Part shown: piece by piece, positions 21,388 through 33,014 of the stretch
Numbering within the stretch: the first letter of the stretch is position 1
Layout of the letters: the number at the start of each line of letters is the position of its first letter
Origin: Volutella citrinella
Taxonomy: Eukaryota; Ascomycota; Sordariomycetes; Hypocreales; Nectriaceae
DNA length: 64,000 nt
Assembly: GCA_034401135.1 (NCBI GenBank)
Contig: JAWZSP010000004.1
Coordinates: forward strand, 2,852,001-2,916,000
Direction: 5' to 3'
Notes under the pieces: generated by a model
The model's input: only the letters and a program-made list of their open reading frames with translations
Told to the model about the DNA's origin: nothing
Databases searched by the model: none
Made by a program: the position numbers and the translations under genes

Positions 21388-24254
21388 ATGGCGAGTAAGC
21401 AGCCACTCAAGACCACCTTTGACGTGGAACATGTTATTCGACCTATATTCACGGGAGGCTCTGCCGCCCTTGACAATGGGGCGCGCATCCTCGCAACTGT
21501 CCTCGGTGAAGATGCCGTATTGACGGACCCTGCCACTGGGAAGCATCTTGCCCAGATTGAAGGAGTATGGGCTTCCCCTTGTGATGTCTCGCTCTTTCAA
21601 CCATGCTAACATGATCCAGGACGGAGAACTCATTTCTACTCTTACGTGTTGGTCTATGCAATCATCCGTTGGCCCTGGGGCCGTTGAGCTGACGCTGTTT
21701 AGTGACCCCTTCTGGTTCTCATCTCATCATCTGCTCCCGTTCTCTGTCTATGAGGGTATTCGCCCTCACGCGCTCGCCTGATGATGGAACCGTTAAGGCC
21801 TCTCTGACGAGAACTGTGAAGCCCCATGGGACGCCCGTTGTTGTCCTGGCCGTTGACCGCACCAGCACGCTGCTTGCGACTGGCGGCACCGATGGCGGGA
21901 TCAAAGTCTGGGACATCGCAGGCGGTTATGTTACACACACGTTCCGGGGCCCCTCGGTTCTGGTTTCGGCTCTTCACTTTTTCGAGGTGGCAGCACGGTC
22001 AAAGGAGGCATCTCAATCCGGCAGGGGAAAGAAGAACAAGGGCAACGCACGCGACTCCGACGACGAAGAGGATGGCGAGAGTGGAAGCGCCATCAACTTC
22101 CGGTTGGCTTCCGGCAGCCAGGACGGCAAGATTAAGATCTGGGACTTGAACAAGCGCAGCTGTATCGCCAATCTGGACTCCCATGTTTCCGACGTCAAGG
22201 GCTTGGACTACTCGCCTGAGCAGCACGCGATTGTGAGTGCCAGTAGGGACAAGACTCTCACCTGGTGGGACGTCAAGTCATGGAAGATCCGCAAGGTCGT
22301 TCCCTGTCTCGAATTGGTGGAGACTGCTGGTTTTGTCGACGGCGGCAACCTGACCTTTTCCGCCGGAGAGAATGGCTGCCTTCGTTTCTGGGATACCGAT
22401 ACGGGACGAGAGGTGACCAAAAAGCAACCGGCAAAGAGCGAAGAGGAAGCCATCACCTCCAGCATCTACCGCCCTGGCCTCCCCTTTATCCTATGTGTCC
22501 AAGCCGACCACACCATCGCACTATTTAAGGTGCCCACCAAAGCCAGCGTCTCGACCATGGCCGTGCCTGAGCCGTTAGGCAGGATTTCCGGCACTCACGA
22601 TGACATTATTGACCTTGCATACCTACTGCCTGACCGCTCGATGCTGGCCATGGCCACAAACTCTGAGGATATTCGACTGGTGTCGGTGGCAGAGGCCGAG
22701 GAGGATGGCGAGGATAGGGGCTGTGAAGATGGCGCGGCACCATACTTTGGCCAGGATGTCGCCTTGCTGAAGGGCCACGACGACATTGTCATTTCTCTCG
22801 ATGTGGATTGGTCAGGACACTGGGTTGCTACCGGAGCGAAGGACAACACTGCCAAGCTTTGGCGGGTTGACCCAGCAAACAACTCATACGTTTGTTGGGC
22901 AACATTCTCGGGCCATGCCGAATCGCTGGGTGCTGTTGCTTTGCCTAAGGTGACCCCCCCTGAGAACTCAGCAGCACGAGCTGATCCTCTCAACCACCCA
23001 CCCGCCTTCCTCATTACTGGATCCCAAGACCAGACTGTGAAAAAATGGGAGATTCAAAAGACGGCTCAACAGCAAGGCCAGAAGACCGGCGCAAGGGCGG
23101 TCTTCACCCGCAAAGCTCACGACAAGGATATCAACGCCCTCAACATCCACCACGGAAGCCAGCTCTTCGCGTCGGCTTCGCAGGATAAGACCGTCAAGAT
23201 CTGGTCCGTCGCCGAAGGCGAAGTCCAAGGAATTCTGCGTGGACACAAGCGAGGCGTGTGGTCTGTCCAGTTTTCGCCTGCACAGATGCCTGCGCTCCAG
23301 GGCGAAGATGGCCCAGTAACCGGCAAGGGCGTCGTGCTCACTGGAAGTGGTGACAAGACTGTCAAGCTGTGGAGCCTTTCCGACTACACCTGCGTCAGGA
23401 CCTTCGAAGGCCACTCCAACAGCGTGCTCAAGGTTGCATGGCTCAACTTTTCCCAAGCAAAGGACCAGGCCAAGAAGCGCATCCAATTTACCACTGCTGG
23501 CGGCGATGGCCTGGTCAAGGTCTGGGACGCCAATTCTGGCGAAACGGAATGCACTCTTGACAACCATGAGGATCGAGTATGGGCCGTTGCTGTTCACCCG
23601 GAGACAAATACCATTGTCTCGGGCAGCGGAGACTCAACTGTTAGCTTCTGGAAGGACACCTCCTCCGAGACCCAGGCAGCGGCGTCGCAGGCGGCCCTTC
23701 AGTTAGTTGAACAGGAGCAGGAACTCCAGAACCACATCCACGCGGGCTCCTACAGGGAGGCAATTACCCTGGCGCTGCAACTCAACCACCCTGGACGATT
23801 GCTGAGCCTATTCACGTCCGTCGTTACTACCAAAAGTCCCGAAGCAGGCAGCCTCAGCGGGCTGAGAGCGGTGGATGAGGTGCTCGCGAACCTGTCGGAC
23901 GAGCAAATATTCCTACTCCTCCTACGACTTCGAGACTGGAACACCAATGCCCGCACAGCGCAGGTGTCCCAGCGCATCCTATGGACGCTCATCCGAAGCT
24001 ATCCCGCTTCCAAGTTGTCAAATCTGTCAGTCAAGGGAGCAAAGGGGCAAAAGAGCCTGAAGGACGTGTTACATGCTCTGCGCGTGTACACGGAGCGACA
24101 CTACCGTCGCGTCGAGGAACTGGTGGACGAAAGCTACTTGGTGGAATATACCCTGCAGGAAATGGATAACTTGGCGCCTGCGCTGGAAGATGCCGTGATG
24201 AGAGATGCGGGCTCGGGAGATGACAAGGGTGATGTTCTCATGGTTGGTTTGTAG
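21388..24254 (+). CDS. utp13: U3 snoRNP component UTP13 (TBL3 family)
   Basis: WD40 protein of the UTP-B module of the small-subunit processome, acting in the nucleolus in early 18S rRNA processing. Exons 21388-21564, 21620-21647 (28 nt) and 21703-24254 give 918 residues. Seen: an N-terminal region with two sets of WD repeats, for example LATGGTDGGIKVWDI, LASGSQDGKIKIWDL, VSASRDKTLTWWDV, VATGAKDNTAKLWRV, ITGSQDQTVKKWEI, FASASQDKTVKIWSV and LTGSGDKTVKLWSL, as expected of a tandem beta-propeller. A helical UTP13 C-terminal domain follows, with ITLALQLNHPGRLLSLF and RILWTLIRSYPASKL. The second intron uses the weak donor GTTGGT at 21648; only this gives ISTLTLTPSGSHLIICSRS, the expected first-blade sequence. 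An acidic loop lies near residue 115. Confidence 0.93.
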
Positions 24255-24708
24255 ACGGATTTGACGTGTTTACACCTGCAATTACACTGTATCTAGACTT
24301 TTTGGGCTGCATGACCATTTAGGGGCCTCGCCTTTTGAACATACGAGGTAATGAAAAGCATTCTGGTTTGTTTATCAACTGTGCCTGGTTTTCAATCTAT
24401 TGTGCTTGGACAAGATGGTGTGTGCTGAAGGTATTCCTACTTATGCTTTGTTCCCTTGCACAAAGCCCAGGCCAGGCACTTCTGGAAGGCAGCAGAGGGG
24501 CTACTTAGGTAGTGGAGCTGCGGCTGCTGCCCCCCACCCCATGCAAGCTGCTGGCGCTTCCTCGCAGCCTTACGACGTCAAGCTGCACTACATCTAAAAT
24601 TTACGTCGACAACCAGCCAGACACGACGACCCTGTCGACCCAATTCCCCCCCGCAGCGCAGCACACGTCGCTTTTGGAATCCGCGCGCCGCCTTGAACAC
24701 CTGTAGAC
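24255..24708. other. Intergenic UTP13 / SAD1
   Basis: Contains the 3' flank of UTP13 and the leader of the SAD1 homologue. No other gene is seen. Confidence 0.5.
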
Positions 24709-26358
24709 ATGGCCAAGCGCCAGGCTTCCGAGGCGCTCGACGACCTCGCCGACGTGGCGTCGCCTGCATCAAAGAAGTCCCGGATTGGGGGGCTCGACTC
24801 TCCCGTGGCCAACGGGCAAGCAGACACGCCAGCCCACGAGCGCCCCCCGGTGGAAGTAACGAATGGCGATGTAGAGGCAGCGGACGATGATTCAGACGAG
24901 GACGAGGACGAGGTTGCGCCAAGGGCTCCCTTGCGGCAATCGGCACCGACAGACGGATACGACGACCTCTACCTTGACACAATCGATCGCAACGTGCTCG
25001 ACTTCGACTTTGAGAAGCTCTGCTCAGTATCGCTATCCAACATCAACACCTACGCGTGCCTTGTGTGCGGAAAATACTTCCAGGGCCGAGGGCCCAAGTC
25101 CCACGCCTACTTCCACTCGCTGGACGAGGACCACCACGTCTTTATCAATCTCGAGACCCAGTGCGTCTACGTGCTGCCCGAGGGCTACGAGGTCCGAAGC
25201 TCGGCCCTGGATGACATCAAATACGTCGCCGATCCCCGGTACACAAAGCGCGAGGTGATCGACATGGACCGGGTGAAGCGGTCGAGCTGGACCCTCGACA
25301 GCAAGGAGTACACGCCGGGCTTCGTGGGCATGAACAACATTAAGGAAAACGACTATCTGAACGTCATCGTGCAGGCACTCGCCCACGTCGAGCCGCTGCG
25401 CAACTACCTTTTGCTGGACGACTTTTCGTCCAAGACGGAGCTTGTCAAGCGGTGCAGCATCCTGATCCGCAAGATTTGGAACCCGCGCGCCTTCAAGGCC
25501 CATGTGTCGCCCCACGAGCTGCTCCAGGAGATCGCGTTGCGGTCCAACAAGCGCTTCATGCTTACAGTGCAGTCGGACCCTGTCGACTTCCTCTCGTGGT
25601 TCCTCAACAACCTGCACCTCGGCCTGGGCGGCTCCAAGACCAAGCCCGGCAGCTCCATGGTGCAGCGGACCTTCCAGGGCAAGCTCAAGGTCGAGTCGCA
25701 GGCCATCACGGCCCGTGCCGACGCGGGCGACCGGCTGCGCTTTGAAGAGGCCGCCGAGGTCAAGGTGGATGTGGTGCGCTTCCTCCTCCTGACGCTCGAC
25801 CTCCCCTCGACGCCGCTCTTCCAGGACGAGCTGGAGAAGAACATCATCCCCCAGGTGCCCCTGACGACCATCCTCACCAAGTACGACGGCCGCAGCGCGC
25901 AGGAGCACCACGCCCAGCGAAAGCGCTACCGCCTGCTCCACCCCCTACCCCCCTACCTCATGTTCCACGTCAAGCGCTTCTCCCAGAACAAGTTCGTCTC
26001 GGAGCGCAACCCGACCATTGTCACTTTTGACGCCCGGAACCTCGACATGTCGCCCTACGTTGAGCCGAACCCGGCCGAGTGGCCAACCGGCGAGCCCATC
26101 TGGTACGACCTCGTCGCCAACGTCGTCCACGAGGCCGTCCGCCTGCGGGATGATGTCGTCGACGGCGGCGAGGAGCGCAAGACGTGGAAGGTCCAGGTCA
26201 GGGACAAGGCCACGGGCGAGTGGGTCGTCTGCCAGGACTTGTTTGTCGACAAGATCCAGAGCGAGTTGTTGTACTTGGGCGAGACATATCTCCAGGTTTG
26301 GGAGCGGAGGAGGGAGCCCAAGGAAAAGGCCAAGGCCAAGGCAAAGGCGGCGTCATGA
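24709..26358 (+). CDS. sad1: SAD1/USP39 tri-snRNP assembly factor (ubiquitin-protease-like, inactive)
   Basis: Splicing factor needed for stable U4/U6.U5 tri-snRNP. Intronless, 549 residues, close to family length. Domains: a disordered acidic N-terminus with a KKSR basic patch; a ZnF-UBP domain (about 85-190) with YACLVCGKYFQGRGPKSHAY and HHVFINLETQCVYVLP; then a USP-like fold to the end. In the USP box the sequence is GMNNIKENDYLN (207-218), where active proteases have G-N-T-C: the catalytic Cys position is Asp215. The C-terminal His box (usually G-H-Y) is also absent, replaced by WKVQVRDKATGEW. Loss of these residues is characteristic of SAD1/USP39, which is a structural pseudo-protease. 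The basic Lys/Ala-rich tail is unusual but minor. GC-rich codon use differs slightly from neighbours. Confidence 0.95.
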   Translation: MAKRQASEALDDLADVASPASKKSRIGGLDSPVANGQADTPAHERPPVEVTNGDVEAADDDSDEDEDEVAPRAPLRQSAPTDGYDDLYLDTIDRNVLDFDFEKLCSVSLSNINTYACLVCGKYFQGRGPKSHAYFHSLDEDHHVFINLETQCVYVLPEGYEVRSSALDDIKYVADPRYTKREVIDMDRVKRSSWTLDSKEYTPGFVGMNNIKENDYLNVIVQALAHVEPLRNYLLLDDFSSKTELVKRCSILIRKIWNPRAFKAHVSPHELLQEIALRSNKRFMLTVQSDPVDFLSWFLNNLHLGLGGSKTKPGSSMVQRTFQGKLKVESQAITARADAGDRLRFEEAAEVKVDVVRFLLLTLDLPSTPLFQDELEKNIIPQVPLTTILTKYDGRSAQEHHAQRKRYRLLHPLPPYLMFHVKRFSQNKFVSERNPTIVTFDARNLDMSPYVEPNPAEWPTGEPIWYDLVANVVHEAVRLRDDVVDGGEERKTWKVQVRDKATGEWVVCQDLFVDKIQSELLYLGETYLQVWERRREPKEKAKAKAKAAS

Positions 26359-27009
26359 TTGATTTTTTTTCTCTTTTCCTCTTTTCGTCCTCTCTGGTCC
26401 AGGTTTGGGAAATGATACACCACTGTAACAGCTTTGCAACATGTCATGAAAAGGAATTGTAACATCACGTTTGACCATGGCATTCATCACAATGTCCCCT
26501 CCCTCAGACCCGAGACTAAGCTCGGCATTGGGAGCAAGACTTTTGATTGATTTCGTCCTTTTGTTTCGCTGTCATCGCCCGGCAGCATCAGCGTTGGCAG
26601 CCCATGCCGTCGCTGTGTCAAGTCAATCCGCGCTGAAAATGAAACCCCGGCACACGGAGCTATAGTACATTATCCCATCCTCCTCTTTTCCTGACAAGAG
26701 ACTCAAAATCGCTAGCCGTTGTTATCCATCCATTTCATCCATGCCCATTTCCGACCCAACCCCAACACCTCAAGACGAAACAGAGCGCGCCATGAGTATG
26801 TCCCCCTCCCTCATCCGAGCGAGGCCAAATGGCATCGGACACCGTGAGAAACAAGCCAAGCCGGCCAACAGAAGACGAGAAAACTGCGGTAAAAGAGCAA
26901 GCGGGATGTTGGCACTAGGCAGAAAAGATACCAAGTAGGCCGGCCCTGTATAGTATACAGTTACAGAAAACGCGGGTAAGAAGACAATGGCGAGGAAGGA
27001 TGATGGGGA
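26359..27009. other. Intergenic between convergent SAD1 and eIF4E
   Basis: Carries 3' flanks. A T-run after the SAD1 stop (26363-26371) and C/T-rich DNA follow. No gene is recognised. Confidence 0.5.
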
Positions 27010-28175
27010 CTAGGGCTGCTCAGATGCCTGTTTCGAGATGGTGCTGCCACCCCCGGCGCCGTGGTGGCGTTTGTCGTGGTGGTGCTGGCCGGCCTTCTCA
27101 CGGCGCTGCTCTTCGATGGCAGTCCGTTGTTGAATGCTCGAGTCGTGGCTCTTAAATTCGACCCTTGTGTTAGGGGGGAAGTTGAGCACGTGCTTCATTG
27201 TCTCACTGCAGTTCATCATGTCAGTCAGTAATTGCTCGCTCCAAGAATGGATCAAGGCGTTCGGAGAACATACCGGATCTTAATGACGCGGCCGCCATCC
27301 GTGCGAGTCCAGATGCTCAGAATGTCCTCGCCATTCCTCATGCTCAGCACGGCGCCACAGACGTCTTCGGCAGCGTCGCCAAACTGGTCTCCGATGAGAG
27401 AGAGCAGCAAATCCTCCCAATACCTGTCCGCCACACCCTTCTTCATGCGGACCACCCACTTCCCTCCCTTCTTGTTCACGTCATCCTCCCATATTGGGCG
27501 AATATCCTTCTTGAAAAGGTGGTAGTCGGACACGACCGGCAGCGCCGACGGGCGTTTCAGGTGCGAGTATATCTCCCAAAACTCCTCCGCTGTGTGCACC
27601 GTAGCGATGCCGTGTAGTGTCTGTTCGTATTCGATGAAGCCGTGGGCCTTGGAGATGGGCGGCCGGTACCAGAAGGACCACGCATCTTTCAGCGGGTGCG
27701 CTTGGGGTACGGCCGACGCCCCGGCGGCCTTAGACTCGGAGATGGAGGCCATGCTGGGCGCCTTGCCAACCGTCTTGACAGAGTCCTTAGGCTGCCCAGA
27801 TTTGGCCACAGCTGACCCCATTGCCGAGTCGAAGGGGTTGGCCGACGTCTTAGGTGTCTTGGCGGACCCGAACGATGCAAAGGCGCCGGAGCCTAGACCG
27901 AAGGCGCTCGAGGCGCCTGTCGTGGGGGAGACGAGCCCCCCGGGCGTTGTGTTGAAGGGATTGGATTTGCCATGGGACGAGTCTGGGCCACCTTGGCGCT
28001 TAGACGTGGTGGCATTGCGACCGGACGAATCACCGTTGGAACCCTGTCCCGGCGTTGAAAGCGAGAGCTTGCCAGAGCTGTAATGCAGGTTGATCAATTA
28101 GTAAACTGGCAAGAAAAGGGTGCAGTTGAGTTGTTACAAGACTCACTTTGTGCGGCGGGTCCATAGGTTATCCAT
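27010..28175 (-). CDS. Class II (4EHP-like) eIF4E family cap-binding protein
   Basis: Cap-binding protein of the eIF4E family. Exons 28175-28147, 28077-27274 and 27205-27010 give 342 residues. The first 135 residues are a low-complexity Ser/Gly/Thr-rich extension with two NPF tripeptides (49-51, 90-92). The core starts at HPLKDAWSFWYRPP (137-150) and shows FWEIYSHLKRP, YHLFKKDIRPIWEDD, NKKGGKWVVRMKKG, CGAVLSMR and ILSIWTRT. Trp206-Glu207 (PIWED) fit the cap-binding Trp102-Glu103 of eIF4E. The second stacking residue, Trp56 in canonical eIF4E, is Tyr160 in IEYEQTL, and the flanks resemble metazoan 4EHP. That substitution defines class II proteins, which bind cap weakly and often repress translation. 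The Trp43-equivalent is kept (Trp143), so assignment is to a class II-like type. The start MDNLWTRRT fits other fungal members. Confidence 0.87.
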
Positions 28176-30348
28176 CAAGACGGTTCGCTAAGAGCGGCCC
28201 AGAAATGACTGATGTGGGTAGGCGTCGCCAGAGGACAGCCGAAGTGAGCGAATGGGTGGCGGAGACAGGATTGGCGAAAGGAGCGACGAGAAAGTAAACG
28301 CAATCAAGACACAATAAAGTAGAGGCTTTTCGAACGGAGGAGGGATCCTGGATCGGGGAACAGCTAGCGAGGGCGATAATGGCGTGCGAGGGCGGAGAGC
28401 AGGTGTGGATGGCTTCGAATGGAGGGATGAGGGGAAGGTGTGGACTAATATGTAGTGTACACTCTTGTAGAAGCGGCGGTAGGATTCGAGCGGGTAGGCT
28501 GATATAGTGGGACGGTTGAGGATGCTGGTTGTCGGGTGGTGTCGGGTATCTGTGCGAATTAAGGCGTTTGGGGAACCGTGGAGGTGACGATAATGGGTTG
28601 TGTTGGCGGGCGTGAGGCGAAGAGTGAGTCGGTGGTGTTTTGAATGTCTGTTGAAAAGACTAGATTTCTTGCCCTCGCTCTATTATGGCTACCCCATGCA
28701 AAAAAAGGCTAGTCATCCTGAGGTGAGGTCAGGGCGGTGCCTCTGCTGCGCCGCAATGTGATTGGGTACCCGCAGCAGACATATGGGTCCCGGTCCGTTC
28801 TGGTGGGTGCAAGAATGCACCACCTGTGTGCCTTCCACTCCCAAGACACAGTTGTAATTAAGGTAAGAACCACTGCGCTGCTCACACTCCGGAAGTCAGC
28901 ACCTCAGCATTTCACATCAAAACGAGGGCGCCGACACCCCCGCTCCACGAACGGCGCATGAACGCTGCGGCCCGGGGCGATGGAAGGCATTGGATTTCTA
29001 CGGTTCTACCGAAAGCGCCCATTTATCTAAGCCGGCACCAGCCTATGATTTCGTGGAACCAAGCGCTCGGTGGCGCATCTGGTGGTTGCATTACCAAGAT
29101 TGGTTGGCCATCGGCGTACTCCTCCTAGTATGGCTTGGATAGTTCGCATTTGCGCTGCCACGAAGCCCGAACCACAGAGGCTTGAGCTGCTAGCCATAGT
29201 GCCCAGGTACTTGCGGAAGAGATCAAGTTGAGCATGATAACTTGTGTATGTTGTGGATGTGTGGCGTTTGGCGGATCGGCAGAGCCGTGGGTCTTATCAG
29301 TGCTTACTACCAGGAGTAGTTGAAGAAGTCTGGTCTGGTTTGCGGCACCCCGCTGCATCCGGACCACGAATGGCGGCTCCTGTCTGGCCTGGTACCTGCT
29401 GCTACTAGTCAGTAGGCCAGCAGTGAAGTGAATACCCCTGCAGCAAAACATAAACAATCTGCACATCAATGCAGTCTCACAGTGCATGGCGTTACCAGAG
29501 GCCGAATCATATGGATGGACCCAGCTGCTTTAGCCCTGGTTCGTTTTGCCGTCCATCGCAGTGCCAGAATTGGGCCACTTCAAGTCGCTCATCTAGAAGT
29601 CGGACAATATCTTGATGGTCTCTCGACCTAGATCCATAGTCTGTTTGCGACATGTGGCCTCGTGATAAAAAACCCATGAAATGGAAGTAGTATATACATG
29701 ATTAAATTATACATTTGGATTGGTAAAAAGAAGCGTGCTGGCGAGTTATACGCTGAAACACCTTCATCACTAGATCTTGCCCAGATGCCTGACTACTCCG
29801 TCTGACCCAATAGAACAGAGAGCGGTACGACATGGGAAAGGAAGACAAGAAGAGGGCAAGGCCGGCCGATAGGGTTTGCATCAATAATGCCCAAAAAAAT
29901 AAGACAGATGGGCCTTGCTCGTCTGTCATGGAAAGTTGCGACTTTGTACGACGTTGAACAATTTTCTCGAACATTGTCGGGATGGGAGCCAAGTTTGCTA
30001 ACATCAAGATAGAATGACATCGGAGAAACTGCGACTTTCGGAGGCTCAATGTGTAAGAACTTGTTTTTATTGCGATTTTTCGATTTTTAAAAGGGTTGGG
30101 GCCTGAGCACGCGGCTCGCTCATGACTGCTCATGCACCACCGATGATCATGAGAGCAGTTCCTGTGGTGTGGCTATGAGGGGGTGGTTGGGGGCACTGCT
30201 CATGGGGTGGCTTGGCGGATGCAGCGAGTATTACTGCCCCGCCCAGCGAGGCCGCTTATCGGTTATCGGCCGAAAAAAAAGTCGATGGCTTCACCATCAT
30301 TTCTGCAACTCCCATATTCAAAGCGGAACAAGCAAACTTTCGCCAACC
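28176..30348. other. 2.2-kb intergenic region between divergent eIF4E and LOC1
   Basis: No coding sequence is supported. It starts with the eIF4E leader and promoter (28176-28700) and ends with the LOC1 promoter. Reading frames at 29125-29487 and 29702-30133 (minus) have no family resemblance. The motif CTGCTCATG occurs twice, at 30126-30134 and 30197-30205. The part from 29640 to 30090 is AT-richer than its neighbours. Confidence 0.45.
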
Positions 30349-31022
30349 ATGGCAGTCTCACGCACGCGGACCATCAAAAACAAACATGCCAAGTCGGGCA
30401 TCGAGTCTAGCAAGGCCTCCAAGGGCTCCGGAGGCGACGGCCCTGTCAAGTCCAAGAAGCCCAAGGGTGCGATACAATCGAAGCAAATCAAGGACCGCGG
30501 CCGCGAGGCGCTCCTCAACAAGTTTCGCAACAGGAAGAAGAAGAAGACATATAGCGACGAGCAGCTCGGTATCCAGACGCTGAACATGATTACGCCTGTG
30601 GGCGTGGCCAAGCCCAAGGGCAAAAAGAAGGGAAAGGTCTTCGTCGATGACAGGGTATGCGCGCGATCCTGTATGACACTAATCTTGTCGCAATTGCTAA
30701 CTATTGCCCCTTTTTTGCTCCTTTTCAGGAAGGTATGACGACAATTCTTTCTCTAGTCCAGGCCGAGAAGAACGGACAGATCGAATCGAAGATGATCAAG
30801 GCCCGGCAGATGGAGGAGATTCGCGAGGCGCGCAAGGTCGAGGCCGAGAAGAAGGAAGAAGAGAGGAAGGCCAGGCTTGAAGACACAAAGGACTCCCTAC
30901 GGAAGAAGCGCAAGCGCAAGGCTGATGGCGGTGAGGGCGAGAGCGTCAAGGATATGGCGATGGCGGGCACCAAGTCTGGCAAGGGCAAGGGCAAGGGCAA
31001 GAAGCGCGTGTCGTTTGCTTGA
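30349..31022 (+). CDS. loc1: 60S ribosomal subunit assembly/export protein LOC1
   Basis: Nucleolar double-stranded-RNA-binding factor needed for 60S subunit assembly and, in yeast, for nuclear steps of ASH1 mRNA localisation. Exons 30349-30654 and 30729-31022 give 199 residues. Seen: a Lys-rich N-terminus ([13 protein letters not shown]), the conserved centre [19 protein letters not shown] followed by [17 protein letters not shown], split by the only intron at DDR|EGM, a long charged helix [19 protein letters not shown] with alternating Lys/Glu, and a basic C-terminus ending KKRVSFA. Composition and the central motif are as in the fungal loc-1 family. The protein lacks any folded domain. The gene converges on the hydrolase gene across 372 bp. 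Confidence 0.9.
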
Positions 31023-31394
31023 GGCCGGCCGCATGGTCACAATTGGGCGAAAAGTGTGTGATTTTGCATTGTTTGGCGCTCGGAGTTTGGTATGGGAGCA
31101 AAAAGATGCGCATTCTGTTGTCGGTTCGGGACCTAGCACACCATGGACCGGCGGACCCAAGTTTCGCCAAGGATATACACCACAGTACCAAATGAGACTT
31201 GATTTGTTCAATGGGGAAACGATGCGCAATTCAAAATGCCACGGAAGACTCAGGGTTCAGATGGTCGATTTGAAATCTAATTCTCGGATGTGCTCGTATC
31301 GCGCACGCAAGTCTATAAGCTAATGTACATGCTGCCTGCCAACAGGAATTAAGCTAAAACACCCCCAACTTTACTACCGAACTTATGACCAGCA
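31023..31394. other. Intergenic between convergent LOC1 and hydrolase
   Basis: 372 bp of shared 3' flank; no gene is seen. Confidence 0.5.
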
Positions 31395-33014
31395 TTAACG
31401 GTAAACCGGCGCCATTCTGCGTCGCATGGGGTCATAGCCTGGGCCATACATGGGGGCCATGCCGTAGTCCTTATCTGTTGACGCCTTCAGGCTGTCGTGG
31501 TCGGTCTTGAAAGCCAAGTGATTGAGGAAATTGGTAACCTGGGTTAAAAAGCGTTAGCCGGCAAAGCAAAGTTGGTTTTCGTCATGCAACGTACCGGACG
31601 CGTGAACCAGCGGCCACCGCCTGTTTCGAACCAGCACAGATGGCCGCCCAGCGAGGTGGTCAGAAGGATGGTGTTGGGATTTATTTGGAACTCCGAGTAC
31701 GGGATGGCTTCCTTGACGGCAATCTTTCCCAGAGTCAGGGCAGTCATAATAAATGGGTTCGGTCATGGCTTACCGGATCATCCGTTGAGTGGACTGCGAG
31801 GAACGGGATCTTGATGGAGAGGATGGAATCGCTAGAGCTAGCGTCGCGGTAATACGCAGTCTCGGTAGGGTATCCGAATGTAGGGCATCTGGCGTGGTCA
31901 GCTTGTCCATTGGCTGCCTGGCGAATATACTAGAGGAGGCCTTACTGAGTGAGACGATCGAATTCGTGAATGTAAGTGACGTCAAGAACAGCCTCTACAT
32001 CGATGTTGCCATACTTTTCCAGCTCCGTTCGATGTGTGCGAATGAGGCTCTTGAGAGATTCTGAGCCGTGTGAGTAAACGCCAGCTGGGCATGGCTTGGG
32101 TCATTAGACTTACCCGCCATTACGCGCATGTAGACCTCTCGACCGATGTAGCTGCCTTGGAGAATCTTGCTCGAAACTTCCAGGTTGAAGGGGTTCGAGC
32201 ATGAGACGGCGCCCTTTAGCAAACAGTCTGAACCTTCCTCTCCGCAGTACTGTTCAGAGTTAGAGATTGAGAGATGACGTTTGGAAATGGCAATTGGTGG
32301 ACGTACGTTGGTTAGCATGTTGGCGCCAAGGGAGAATCCTAGCCCGAACAAGGGGCGATTGGGGAACTTCTCATGCAGCCATTTCACAGTCTACAATTAC
32401 ACCAGATTAGCTGTGCTTTACACCCGCCCCCATGGGTCATGGGGGTGGGTTGAACCGGTACCTACCTGTCTGATGTCCCATGTAGCTCGAGCATTGTAGA
32501 GTATGCCCGTGGTGATCTTGCTGCGGGCGCAACCGCGGGAGTTGATCACGGCAACCTCCCATCCTCCCTGGCCGATGAGGGGAGCAATGCAGTGGCGAAG
32601 ATAGATCTCGTGCGACCCGCCAGAGAGGCCGTGCATGACTACGAGCATGGGCTTGCAATCGTCGGAACCTACGTTGGCAAGCTCCTCGTCGGTGAAGTAG
32701 ATGGTGCGTCGTGCGAGCTCAGGATCCTCATCCTCGAATGGATCGACCACGAAGTCGACGGCAAAGGTGCCCTTGTACGACTCACGATCAGCCTCGAATA
32801 GCTTGCGCTTGTAGTAGACCTTGGGGCCAGCGGGCTTCGTGGCCGTCCACATGGTCTGGAGGTGGCCATTGAAGAGCAGCGGATTCAAGTAACAGGGCGG
32901 GGTGCTCTCCTCGACGACCTTGAGCAGGTCTGTCTGGTGGCCATCCCTCTCCGTGATGAGTCGCGGTGAGGGGGCATGGGTGTATTCGATCTCAGCTTGG
33001 CCGAGCCACTCCAT
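31395..33014 (-). CDS. Alpha/beta hydrolase, EHT1/EEB1/YMR210W-like acyltransferase-esterase
   Basis: Predicted serine hydrolase of the yeast EHT1/EEB1 group, which makes and hydrolyses medium-chain fatty acid ethyl esters and acts on lipids. Seven exons: 33014-32466, 32390-32307, 32249-32114, 32060-31946, 31888-31774, 31723-31595 and 31538-31395, giving 423 residues. Seen: NPLLFNGHLQTMW near the N-terminus, the oxyanion stretch LVVMHGLSGGSHE, NSRGCARS, nucleophile elbow GFSLG (Ser203), acid Asp331 or Asp332 in HSTDDP, and His361 in SLGGHLCWFE: a complete triad. The start at 33014 is the first ATG in the frame; an upstream intron could add a few codons. All six introns use GT donors, and all phases agree. 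No signal peptide or membrane segment is seen, so a lipid-droplet or cytosolic location is only inferred. Confidence 0.9.

Noticed and set aside
25033..25941. 302-codon antisense frame within SAD1
   Set aside because: GC-rich third positions of the real gene suppress stops on the other strand; the plus strand clearly encodes SAD1.
29702..30133. 143-codon minus-strand frame in the eIF4E-LOC1 space
   Set aside because: No family resemblance or promoter; the hydrophobic residues come from AT-rich codons.
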